A stretch of DNA of 64,000 nucleotides from Caecitellus pseudoparvulus (taxonomy: Eukaryota > Bigyra: Bicosoecida), in assembly GCA_965644315.1 (NCBI GenBank), contig CBFFRQ010000040.1:310001-374000 (forward strand). Direction: 5' to 3'. Under the pieces are notes generated by a model. That model made no database searches and was not told where the DNA came from. It saw only the letters and a list, made by a program, of their open reading frames with translations. The number at the start of each line of letters is the position of its first letter. The first letter of the stretch is position 1. The position numbers were made by a program, and so were the translations under genes. Shown here one piece after another: positions 11,426-21,984 of the stretch.

Positions 11426-14400
11426 ATGGATCCAGTCGCGTCGAGCATTCCCTCAGCGGCTGAGCTGCTGCGGGAGATCAGCCAGGCTGCCAAGGAGGGC
11501 TTCATCTCGCAAGATGATCGTGTGATGTTCCGGGACTCGCTCCTGGAAGACGAGGATGACGAAGACATGCGGGAGAGCATCGCCGAGAATCTGCTTGCCG
11601 TGCGCGAGTACGGCAGGGGTGCAGTTTCCGCAGCCACCCCGCCAACTGTGAGTGCTGCACAGAGTGCAACCTGACCCCCTGCGCGCTTCTTGAGCAAGCC
11701 TCCAGAGTGTGCTCATGCGCACACGGTATCTTGTGCCCCGCAGGATGAATTTCCACCGGAAGAACCTTCGCGCCTCGGCTTGCCAGCTGCTGGGCTGCAG
11801 CTACTTCGCATGGCCAGCAAAGGCTCGGCAGGCTCGCAGCAACCCACCCCGCAGCCTCCGACTCAAGTGCCAGAAGGGGCAGCGCAGGAGAAGGAGGTGC
11901 CTGCCTGTCCCCCGCCACCTGCCCCCCGCCTAGCTCTGGCACGCTCCGTGAGCACTGTGGGCGGCGGCGGTGTGGGCGAGGAGCTGGAGGTGTTGGCCAG
12001 CATCTACCCTGACGAGGTGAAGGGGCTGCGGGTCCGGCTGGGGCAGGTCGCAGACGGCGACGACGACATCACCGCCACTCTCGTGGAAGAGAAAGTCGCC
12101 CCAGCAGATGCAGCTGCGGGGCCCGCCAGCGACTCGCCTGTGCTTGTTAGCCATGATGACGACGAAGACGTGCCGGCACTACCGCTGCCCAAGACGACGG
12201 CAGACAGCGGACCAGGGGCAGCCCCACCCGCCCTGCCCACAGAAAAGGGGCAAGCGGCACCGCAAAGCGCACCTATGCCAGTGTGGGCCCGCTTTGTGCA
12301 GCCAGATGAGAACATGGCTGCGTTTGTGAGGTGCCGGGAAGTGCTCGTGCGACTGCAAGTGAACGGCAATCGCCACAGCATCGCACACTTGGCAGCGCCG
12401 GCCCGGTATCTGCTGCAGCGACTTGGCGGCCACCCCAAGAGCTTAAACTTGCCCATGACCACAACGACGTCATCGCGCCTCGTCGTCGCAACTGCGACGT
12501 GGCAAGCAGTGTTTCCTGACGACGTACCCCCTGACGCAGTTGCCAGTACCTTCGGCAGCTTGGCCGCCCAGTTTCAAGACATGGAGACAAGCCATGTGTG
12601 GGACTCCCAGCTCCCTGAAGCCAGCAGTGAGGCCACTAAGCAGCTCGTCATGGCAGCCTTCAGCGCTCTCCCAGAGCAAGTCGCATCGCGGCTGGTCGTG
12701 GCGATTCGCCCAGCTGGCAGCACAGGGGGCAGTTTGTCGGGTGAGCTGGCGGCCCGCTTCGCGTCAGCGCTCAGCCTCGCACAGCTCGTGCAAGCCCTAT
12801 GGAGTGCCATGGAGCTGGCACTTCCTGGATCCGCTGGCCCACTGCCATCCGACGACGGCGTGCGAACTGCTGTGGTTCGAGTGTCGCTACCTGCACAGTA
12901 CCCCGATGCCGCGCCCCGCCTGTTGCTGGACTTGCCCACATCCGCTTGGGAAGATGCGGATGTGGCGGCAGGGGCGAAGGTTGCAGATTCAAGCGACTCC
13001 GGCCTGCCAGCGGCGCTGGTGCGCGATGTAGAGCGGCACTTGGCTGAGCGTGCCCACGAGCTGCGCGGGGAGCCGATGCTGCACGAGTTACTCCTGTGCC
13101 TGGGGGAGCACTTGGATGCATCTGCATACCCTCGGATGGTGCAAGTCCTTCTGCTGACCATTTCTCGGGGTTTCGGCGGCGTGGTAGCCCGCGAGTGGAC
13201 TCCCATCATCACTGCATTGAGCAAGGTGCAGAGCAGTTGCAGCAGTGCCGAGGAATTGAAGCTGTCACAGCTGCTGCCTGTACACCCCGATGAGCCTGCC
13301 TTGGCGGCGGCAAGGAAGTATGTCCAGCAGGTGGCGCACCCCGATGAAGCTGCTGCAGCGGCAGGGACTGAACACACTGCACAGCCAGCTGAAGAGCACG
13401 TGCACACCCTCGCCCACGTGATGGCGACACGGAACTTGTTTCTTCGACCACTCTTTCACTGTGGTGACATGCGGCGCATTGAGTGTCTGTTGGTTTTGTA
13501 TCGTGCAGCGCTCACAAAACTGCTGTCCGCTGGCGGCGTGGAGGAGGCAGATGCTGCCACGGCGACGGTGTTTCTGGCTTGCTTCCCCACTCTGGCCACC
13601 ATGTTTGACACCGCCAGCGAGTACCCCTTACCCACGATAGCCAAGGTTTCCCGCCCTGTGCAGGTGGCAGCCAAACTGCCGAGTGTGTGGGAGCACTTTG
13701 GGTGCCCGTGGCAAGAGCTGGATCCCACCTTCTTTCTGGGCCCCTTGTCCGCCGTCCTGCGCCAGCTACGCGGCAAGTTTGCCGTGCTGCGCGTGCACAA
13801 CGTCATGCGCAGTGACTTGGCAGTGCGTTTCATGGAGGTGTGGCAAGCGTTTCAAGTGCTGTACGGCCTGGACAGTGACTATGCTCGCGTGTCCACTGGC
13901 TTCCTGCCGTTGACCTTGGCTGAAGCAGCGACTGTGTCTCGACGAGGGCTCGCTGGCACGCCTACCGCTGAGGACTACTACTACGACCCCAACTTCTATT
14001 GGAAGGCTAACGTTTGTGCTGCTGCAGACTGTGCGGCTTCGCTGTGCACTGAGCAGAGCAGCACACCGGTGGACAAGTCAGGTCCCGGGCAGCAGTCCTA
14101 TGCGCCAGACCTGCACATACTCGTCACTGCAAACTTGCGCGGGCGATGGCCGACTGGTGCGCCGAGCTGTGAGAACTGGGCAGACAGCCAGTTCCGCCCG
14201 CCCACCGGCAAGCGCTTGGAAGCTTTGCAGGCTCTGCGCGCTCAGGCGCACATTGGCGCGGATGTCGGGCTGCGACTGCCCGAGCGCACAATCACACGCA
14301 GCACGAGGCGCTCGGCAGCATACGACTCAACCGTGACAACAAAGCACGGGACATACCCAATGGGCCAACGCACTAACCTGGACTCGTCGTCGGGGCATGT

Positions 14401-15337
14401 CTGGAGCATTCCCTCGCCCAGCCAAGTGCTGCCGTGCTTCGTCCTGCAGCTGGTGCCCCTGTACCTGGCGCACACTGTGCCTTGGACGCTGAACAATGGC
14501 GTCATGTTTGGCATCTCCACCGGCGGGTCCCTGTTGAAGTTGAACCGAGATCGGCTGGATGGCGGGGGTGCGCTAAACCCCGAGGCACGCGCTGCTCGCC
14601 GGGCAGCCCTGGCAGCAGCTCGGTGCAAGAACGCGCAGTTCTTCTTGGGCAACATGGCGGGGCGCAGTGTGGAGGTCGCGACGTATTCCGATGAGGAGGA
14701 TGACGACGACTTCACGTGGTACGGCATGGGTGAATCGTACGTTGCAACGGAGGGCGCTGTGCGAGAGGATGACAGCGATGTCACGCGCCCACTGGAAAGC
14801 GATGGCTGGGCGACGACTGCCGATGAAGTGGTGGCCACTAGCTCTGTCACCGAGCAGGCCCTCGCGGCAGCCCCTCGCCCGTCTTGGCTGCCTGCACAGC
14901 CCCCAGCCCGGCACATGAGGCCCAAGCGCCCCACAACGGCGGAAGCTGCTGCACTGGCTGCCCCGGTTGGAGGCCTGCCTGTCCGAAGCCGGCAGCCGCC
15001 AAGCCGCCGAAGCCCATTTGGTGAAGGTGCTCAGCCTGGCAGCGTGGACAGTGACCTGCTTGCCGCCGTGCGCGCCAACCTGCATGGTGACGGCGGCGAT
15101 GCTGCCCGCCCAGCAGCGAACCCTGCTGCGGCCCGCGTAGCAGCTTACCTTGCCGCCCGCGACGGCGGTGACGAGGTCAGTGTATCGTACAAGCGCCTGC
15201 GAGAGCTGGAGTCCAAGCGGGTCGCCTTGCAGCAGCGCAGCAAGGAAGACATTCTAGCTGAAGTCGCCGCACTTCGTGCCAAGGCTGCTGCCATGTCTGG
15301 CGGCACTTCCCGCCCCAAGCCAAGGGGCCGACGATAG
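11426..15337 (+). CDS. Large RWD-domain-like protein of unknown function
   Basis: Predicted exons 11426-11647 and 11744-15337 give 1271 residues; the 96-nt intron has donor GTGAGT and acceptor CCCCGCAG. The first 74 residues are helical and acidic (EDEDDEDMRESIAENLL). An RWD-like start follows (EELEVLASIYPDEVKGL, the usual E-L-E-L-x-S-I-Y-P pattern). A second RWD-like segment is likely, with VVRVSLPAQYPDAAPRLLLD and HELRGEPMLHELLLCLGEHL. RWD modules mediate protein contacts, for example in GCN2, RNF25 and kinetochore proteins. The middle has Trp/Tyr-rich conserved-looking sequence (EDYYYDPNFYWKANVC) and the end is disordered and basic. No kinase, RING or helicase motif is visible. It is tail-to-tail with eIF3d. 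Confidence 0.7.
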
Positions 15338-15426
15338 TCGTGCTGCATGCTAACACCTACAATGGTTGGTGGTTTGTGGGACAATACATTCGCGGCTTGT
15401 GAGCAACATGTGCAGGCACTGTGTGT

Positions 15427-17679
15427 TTAGGCAGACCCGCCAGCCCCAGCGGCTGCGGACGCCTCGTCTTCTTCCTCGTCATCGTCATCATCATCGTCGT
15501 CGTCGTCATCCTCAAACATCTCTGCAGGCACTGCGTACAGGGTGATCAGGCTCTTGTTGCCGTCACGCACCAGGACGAACTTGAGCATGTCCTCCTCCTC
15601 GTCATCGTCCTGGGCTGCACGCAAGTTGGCAGCGTGCTGGCGCACCAGCATGATGAGCCACTTGACGACACCCCACATGTTCGTGGTGGTGAGGGACATC
15701 TGGTGCCCCAGGCTGGCAGGCTTGTAATGCTGCGCGCCCAGGATGACGTGCTCGTCACTGGACTTGACGTTGGCGCGCGCGACAAACCCGAGGCGAATGG
15801 AGTCTGCACCGGACAGGGTGGCGGTGGCGACAAACTTGGCCATCTTGAAAGAATTGTTCTGGATCTCCGTCGCCAGCAGAGTTCCGCGCTTGTCCATCAT
15901 CTTGGAGTACGGCTCCTGACCCAGCTTCTTTGGGTCCCCCTCCGTCAGCGCAAAGGCATTCACCAGGGCAGGCTTGCCGCCAAGCCGCGTCCACGCGTGC
16001 ACGGATGTGCGGGCCACCAAGTTGATGTCGTCACCGAGCTGTGCAAGGGGAGGGGAGCGAGCTGGTGTGAAAACTGCACGGCGGTGCTGAACTGACAAAC
16101 GACAAGAGTGCAAGTGCTGTCCTCATGTTCTAGGGTTTTGACTTCACGGTTTAAAAGCCGCCGTGTGAGCGGCCAGTCAGAGATTGTTCACGATGATCAT
16201 TGGATCAGCACAAGCGGGCAGGGAGCGTAAAACAACACACATCACGCAGCGTGGCACTCACGTCAAAGCTTCGGTACCTGTACGCGACGGCAGCGGGTCC
16301 CTCCTGGCCCTCGTCAGCCTCGTCCTCGTCCCAGAATGGATCTTCTTCCAAAACCTTCTCAGCTGCCTTGCCATCTGGCAGGACAGCCTTGGCGCCTCCC
16401 TCGGGTAGCAGGCTCTGCTGGCTGAACGACTCTTGCACAGCCATGGCTTCCTCTGCCAGGGCCGAGGCACCGTTGAGCTCGTAGGCCTCCAGGCCCTCAG
16501 GGGGCGGGGAGTGAGATGTCTCACCCACTGTGTGCATCTGGAAGTCCAGGCCATCCCGCACGTCCAGGAAAATGTCTCCGCCTGGCAGGTACGAGATGAC
16601 AATGTCCCACGGGTACACAGACCTGGCACAAGTCATCAGGTGGGCCAGGACGGCGTCGGAAGCGTACACGTTGCCAGTGCCCTCCTCGGCACACTGCTGC
16701 AGGATGGGGTCCTCACGGGCAGTTGTGTAGTAGAAGGCGCTGGTGTGTGGGGGCACAAGCGGCACCTTGCTTCGGGAGCGCAGGCGGTCCAGCTTGCTGT
16801 CCCACTGGCGCAGGGACCCAGCCCACTTCAAGTCGGTGACGGACGGCGTGGGCGTCTCCAGCTTGGTCAGGCCCTCCAGCTCGAACTGGGCCAGCATGTT
16901 CCAGGCAGCGTCCACCTTCACGGTCTCCTCGCGGTGCACGTGGCGCTGCATGCCCGTGCGGCGAGACGCCTTGCGAGCGCGGTTCAGGCGAGAAATGCGC
17001 TTGTTGTGGTTGGTGGCCAGCAGCTTGCGCTGTTTGCGTGTCGCCAGGTCCTCGTATGCACCGCTGCCGCCGCGGCCCATGTCCCCCACGGAGCGAGAGC
17101 CGAAGCGCCCACCACGGCCACGGCCTCGGCCACCACCTCGGCGAGTGAAGCGCCCCCTGCCGCGCCCTCGGCCACCTGCCTTGGAGCGAGTGCCTGTGGC
17201 AAGAGAGGGTGGGTGTTGCACCTTCTGAGCATTGCTTGGAAGGCGACGCTGCGGGCCGGAAGCAAGCCACGGTCTGTCCGAACACGGCGTGCCTGCTCAA
17301 AAGCCGCACGTGGCAGGCCGGCCACGTCAATGCGTCCGCGACACTCACTGCGCCCGCTGCCGTAGTCCACCTGCTTGAAGGTCTTCTCCTCCTTCCTGTC
17401 AACAGTGTACTGGAAGTCAGTGTTCTCCTCACGGTGGCGCGAAGCTGCACGAGGCGGATGTACACCATGAACTGACGCTGGCTGGGCCGCAAACTTGCTC
17501 ACGCTGCACTCACAACGGTAGCGCCCCTGACGGGTGTAGGCGCCCCAATCGGCCACCTTTCCCAGCTTATCGCCTTTGCCGAATGGCACGTAGGGCAGAT
17601 CCTTGAACGCCTCCGGCATGGAGACGGGGCCCCAGCCATCAGGGTTGGCTGCCACTGGCAGCTGAAGGAGAGCAGCCAT
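15427..17679 (-). CDS. EIF3D: Translation initiation factor eIF3 subunit d
   Basis: Predicted exons 17514-17679, 17349-17444, 16262-17193 and 15427-16038 give 601 residues; introns are 69, 155 and 223 nt and all phases agree. The start [20 protein letters not shown] and [20 protein letters not shown] are the conserved eIF3d N-terminus. An RG-rich segment ([15 protein letters not shown]) follows, as in the family's RNA-binding region. The cap-binding core carries [20 protein letters not shown] and, after the last intron, [20 protein letters not shown] and [11 protein letters not shown]. It ends in a long Asp/Glu run and an Ala/Gly-rich tail. In other eukaryotes eIF3d sits in the eIF3 complex on the 40S subunit and can contact the mRNA cap. 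eIF3c is also in this window, on the same strand 40 kb away. Confidence 0.95.
15476..15512. repeat. Trinucleotide tract in eIF3d
   Basis: A run of TCA/TCG triplets on the plus strand encodes the run of aspartates near the C-terminus of eIF3d. It is a simple repeat likely to vary in length. Confidence 0.8.
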
Positions 17680-18056
17680 GTCGAAGGTGGAGAGGCCTGT
17701 GGGCGCGGGTGAGCGCTTGCACAGGTTCAACACCAAACTGAAACGTCACAGATTCGATGGGATTGTTTTGCGATTGCGTGGGGGATTGCAGGCTAGCGTC
17801 CAACGTGTTCTGCAGGGCGCCGACCCCCCCCAACTTCCGCAGAGCACCCCCCCTCGCATAGTCGGCCTGCTCCTGGCGCCCGAGGCACCTTGCTGAACGC
17901 AGGTCCAAGGTCAGGTCAAAACTACACCCAAACTTTGTAGACACAGAGTGCTCAGCCACATCAGTCGTGTGTGTTTCTTATCTGCCTTGCGTTGCAGCGC
18001 TGAAGTAGCGTTTGTGGCGTGGTGGGAGCTGGAGCAAACTCACGTACCTGAGCACC
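17680..18056. other. Divergent intergenic region, eIF3d / carboxypeptidase
   Basis: About 377 bp separates two start codons facing away from each other and should hold both promoters and 5' untranslated regions. I see a poly-C stretch near 17826 and no recognisable core promoter element. The open frames here are short and unconvincing. Confidence 0.4.
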
Positions 18057-19774
18057 ATGCGCACGGTCTTCAGTCTTCTGGCAACCCTTGCGGTGGCCAG
18101 CACAGCCTTTGCAGCTTTGGAACAGGATGCCGTCACTTCCTTGCCAGGTGCGTGGTGCAAGCAGCTGAACCTTGCCAGTGGGGCGAGGCCGCCCGCTGAG
18201 CCCAGAGAGAACCTCCACCCTGGAGCAAGCGGCGCAGTCCCAAGCAATGCCGGCAGCAGCACCCCAACCCACTGACCATGCCCCATGCGTCCCCACACGC
18301 CAGTCTCCATGCCCCGTTCTCAGGCTGGTCGGGCGCCCTGCCAACCAAGCACTACTCGGGCTACCTGCAGCCTTCTGGCGGCAAGTTCCTGCACTACTAC
18401 CTCGTGGAGTCCACCAATAACCCTGCGACAGACCCAGTCGTCTTCTGGTTCAACGGGGGCCCAGGGTGCTCCAGCATGCTGGGCTTCTTCACTGAGAATG
18501 GGCCCTTTGCCGTGGAGTCTGCCGGCGCCAATGGCGGCGAGCCCAAGCTGACTCTGCGGGACACTGCCTGGAACATGGCAGGTGCCAACGTCGTGTTCCT
18601 GGAGGCACCTGTGGGCGTCGGCCTCTCGTATGCGTCGAACCCTGCCACCGGGTACATTCTGAACGACACCATCACCGCCCAGGACAACCTGCAAGCCGTG
18701 CTGGCATTCTTCAACGGCTGGCCAGAGTGGCGCGACAACGAGTTCTACCTGACAGGCGAGAGCTACGCTGGCGTGTACGTGCCCACACTGGCGCTGCAGA
18801 TTGTGAAGCACAACTCGGTGGCGCCTGCCGCCCAGCGCGTGAACCTGAAGGGCATCGCAGTGGGCAACGGCTGCATCGGCAACGAGGTCGGCTCTTGCGC
18901 CGTGCACAACGACTCCTCCGCCCAGCACTTCCACCTGGAGTTCTACCACGGCATGGGGGCTGTGTCACAGGCCCTGTACGAAGACATCCAGGCCACTTGC
19001 CAGGGAGAGTACTCCAACCCCTCCGCCGCCTGCGTGTCCCTTCTCGCCGATATGCACCAGCAGATCGGCCCTGTGGACGTGTACAACTTTGACGGGCCCT
19101 GTGTGTCTGCACCACCCCAGGGGGGCTCCTCATCCAGCGATGACATCTCTGCCGCCTCCAAGTGGGAGTTCGGCACCGGCACACGCAAGTGGACCCGTGG
19201 GCGTCGCCAGACGGCGCTGGAGGCACGCATCTCTGCAGAGCTCCTGCAACGCGTGCAGGCTCAGGGAGATGGCGTGGACAGCTTCACAGGCGTGAAGCCC
19301 GGCCCAGGCCCCCTGGAGTGCATTGGAGACGGCGAGCAAGGGCCATACCTGGACCGGGACGATGTGCGGGCAGCGCTGCACGTGGAGCCAGTGTCCAAGA
19401 TTGGCCACTGGAACAGCTGTGTGGAGAAGACCAACTGGTTCTACACCACCACAGAGGCCAACGAGCCCCGTGACGTGTACCCCACGCTGCTGAAGGCTCT
19501 GGACCGCATCCTCATCTACTCGGGCCAGGCGGACGGCTGCGTGCCCTTCGTGGACAGTGAGGCCTGGACCTCTGGCATGGGCGTGCCTGTGGCCAAGGGT
19601 GGCGAGTGGCGTCCCTGGTACACAAGCGAGAGCCAGGTGGGCGGGTATGTCACCTATTACGAGGGTGACTTCACCTTCCTCACCGTCACTGCTGCAGGGC
19701 ACATGGTGCCCCAGTTCCAGCCCGCCAAGGCCTTCGACATGTTCACTCGTTTCTTGAAGGGAGGCAAGTACTGA
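18057..19774 (+). CDS. Secreted serine carboxypeptidase (family S10)
   Basis: Predicted exons 18057-18147 and 18324-19774 give 513 residues; the 176-nt intron is phase 1. Exon 1 encodes a signal peptide (MRTVFSLLATLAVASTAFA). Splicing rebuilds the S10 start, TSLPGWSGALPTKHYSGYLQ. The family's substrate-binding NGGPGCSS is intact. The catalytic triad is visible as Ser177 (GESYAG), Asp434 (SGQADGCVPF) and His490 (GHMVPQFQP). S10 enzymes remove C-terminal residues at acid pH in vacuoles, lysosomes or outside the cell. The length fits the family (450-520). With the lysozymes just downstream it would suit a digestive role; that is inference from context only. Confidence 0.95.
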
Positions 19775-20130
19775 GGTGCTGGCTAAGCCTCTGCTGACAT
19801 GCAGGGTGCAATGCACTCGCCCTGCTGGCCCGGATGTGCGAGAGATTCACGCCGGCGTGTTGCGCTGCACTCACGTGCAGCACGGCCCGACACTTGGCAG
19901 AAACACACGCCCTGCACGTTTTCAAATTTAACCACACACTAATCAGACGCGAGCATATTTTGATTACCTTCTCTTCCAGCCCCCCGCCGTAAGACTCTCA
20001 GAGAGTGAGTGCTGTTGGGTGTGCTCCTGCTGCACTGCACCAGAACCAGTCCCCGGGTCGTTGCCGCCCTTGCCGTGGCCACTTTCAGCGCCGTGTGCCT
20101 TGATTTCGCAGAAATATCACCTTCATCACC
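19775..20130. other. Intergenic region before the first lysozyme gene
   Basis: About 356 bp between the carboxypeptidase stop and the lysozyme ATG on the same strand. It should hold the carboxypeptidase 3' end and the lysozyme promoter. An AT-richer patch lies near 19918-19970. I see no gene here. Confidence 0.4.
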
Positions 20131-20776
20131 ATGCGGACTATCTTTGCTGCTGTGATCGCAGCAGCCATCGCGCTGGTGGGTGCACGCGCCGCGACAGGGC
20201 AGCTCCCACTCCGGGGCAGGCCAGCGCCCCTCCGCGTTTGCCGACATAGCATTCTGTACCGAACCCTGCCATTCACAGCCTGCCGTCATGGCTTGCGAGT
20301 CGGCCACAGCCCTCATTGAGGCTGCTGAGGGCTACCGTGACTGCACCTACGTGGACACCACCGGGCACAAGACCATCTGCTACGGCTTCAACCTCGCTGC
20401 AGGCGGCGCCAAGAGCAAAGTGGAGAGCGTGGGCGGCAACTGGGACCGCGTGTACAACCACTGTGCCTGCGGTACCTCTGGTGCTGGCTGCCTGAACCAG
20501 CACCAGTGCGCGGAGCTGCTGTCCGGCGCCGTCAGCGCTGCGGAGGCTGGCGCTCGCCGCGTATTCGGCAACCAGTGCCCCTGCATCATGGCTGTCCTGA
20601 CTGACATGACGTACAACCTGGGCGAGGGCGGCATCAGCTCCTTCACGACCTTCAAGCGGTACATCGAGGAGCAGAACTGGTCTGCCGCAGCCTCCGATCT
20701 CAAGGGAACGCTGTGGTGCCGCCAGGTCAAGTCCCGCTGCACGCGTGACGTCGGCATCATTGCCCGTGGCTGCTGA
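20131..20776 (+). CDS. Secreted T4-type (GH24) lysozyme, copy 1
   Basis: Predicted exons 20131-20175 and 20279-20776 give 180 residues; the intron is 103 nt, phase 0. The spliced N-terminus MRTIFAAVIAAAIAL-PAVMA reads as a signal peptide. The mature part keeps the T4 lysozyme catalytic pattern: Glu32 (EAAEG), Asp41 (YVDTTG) and Thr47 (HKTICYG), with the same 9- and 6-residue spacing as Glu11, Asp20 and Thr26 of T4. Many cysteines (CACGTSGAGC, QCPC and others) suggest a disulfide-stabilised extracellular or phagosomal enzyme. GH24 enzymes cleave the MurNAc-GlcNAc bond of peptidoglycan. The family is commonest in phages and bacteria, so an old transfer is plausible, but the intron and signal peptide show it is domesticated. 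Confidence 0.92.
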
Positions 20777-21147
20777 GCACAGATGTGCTGCACACCGCCG
20801 AGCCTTGTTCTGCTACAATGCACGGCGTGCTTCGGAAGCTTCGCGACGCCGGCGTGGCAAAAGACACGTGATGCCTCACACTGCTCGCGCGGTGGACCTC
20901 AAGCCCCCCTCACACGGATACCAGGCGACTGAAGGGTTCACCAGTGCAACAAAACTGACCGCCACGCTTCAATGCCTTCAATCACCGCATAGCACTGCAC
21001 CGCCTCACCGAGCCGCATCTTCACGAGAGGTGCGTGTTTGTGCAGTGCACTTTCCCCACCTGCACACCACACAGTTCCTGCCGCGTGTTCGCCGCACATC
21101 ACGCGAGACCCCCTGTGCCCCTGCCACAGAACCCCTTCCTATTCACC
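20777..21147. other. Intergenic region between tandem lysozyme genes
   Basis: This 371-bp spacer contains the end of copy 1 and the promoter of copy 2. Apart from short open frames that I do not believe, I see no gene, and it shows no obvious similarity to the region upstream of copy 1 beyond the bases around the ATG. Confidence 0.4.
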
Positions 21148-21781
21148 ATGCGAACCATGATTGCTGCCCTTCTGGCAGCTGCCATCGCACTGGTGAGTTG
21201 TGCGAAGGCCAGCGCACCTCAGGTCGCAGTGCGCTCTGAGCCAGACTCACGCCTCTCCCTTCCCTCCCTGCCCGTCCCCGCAGCCTGCCGTCATGGCCTG
21301 CGAGTCGGCCACAGCCCTCATTGAGGCTGCTGAGGGCTACCGTGACTGCACCTACGTGGACACCACCGGGCACAAGACCATCTGCTACGGCTTCAACCTG
21401 GACGCCTTCGGTGCTCAGAGCAAGATCGAGAGCGTGGGCGGTAACTGGAACACGGTGTACAACAACTGCGGCTGCGGTACCTCTGGTGCTGGCTGCCTGA
21501 GCCAGAACCAGTGCGCGGAGCTGCTGTCCGGCGCCGTGCAGCAGGCGGCAGCTGGGGCGGAGTCTGTCTTCGGCAACCAGTGCCCCTGCATCATGGCTGT
21601 CCTGACTGACATGACGTACAACCTGGGCGAGGGCGGCATCAGCTCCTTCACGACCTTCAAGCGGTACATCGAGGAGCAGAACTGGTCTGCCGCCGCCTCT
21701 GACATCAAGGGCACTCTCTGGTGCAGCCAGGTTGGCAGCCGCTGCTACCGCGACGCTGGGATCATCGCCCAGGGCTGCTGA
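21148..21781 (+). CDS. Secreted T4-type (GH24) lysozyme, copy 2
   Basis: Predicted exons 21148-21192 and 21284-21781 give 180 residues, exactly the length of copy 1 with the intron at the same codon (91 nt instead of 103). The signal peptide is MRTMIAALLAAAIAL-PAVMA. Catalytic Glu32, Asp41 and Thr47 are conserved. Differences from copy 1 sit mainly in residues ~54-85 and ~100-110 and near the C-terminus. Long blocks of exon 2, such as the one encoding ECQCPC-flanking MAVLTDMTYNLGEGGISS, are identical or nearly identical in DNA, whereas the introns and spacers have diverged. That points to a tandem duplication with purifying selection or gene conversion. The role should match copy 1: peptidoglycan hydrolysis, probably of ingested bacteria. 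Confidence 0.92.
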
Positions 21782-21984
21782 GTGCGCATGTGAAAGTGCC
21801 CTGCCCAATCTCTCCCGTGAAGTGGGGGACGTCCGCTGGGGCACCAATGCACACTTTGCTCCCTTGCACGAGCCTTTGTTTTCAGGAGGAATCTGTGCAC
21901 GACGGCTAAATTCCCTCACACGGCATCAGTGGGCATGCCATCCTGAAACTTGGTCTCAGTTGTGGTTCGCCTTGCGTGGGCCCC

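Larger units (their letters stand above)
20279..21781 (+). repeat. Direct tandem duplication of the lysozyme exon 2
   Basis: Exon 2 of copy 1 (20279-20776) and of copy 2 (21284-21781) are both 498 bp, with near-identical blocks at the 5' end (~110 bp) and in the middle-to-3' part (~120 bp). The intervening DNA is not similar. The repeat unit is therefore only the coding exon plus the short signal exon. Confidence 0.85.
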
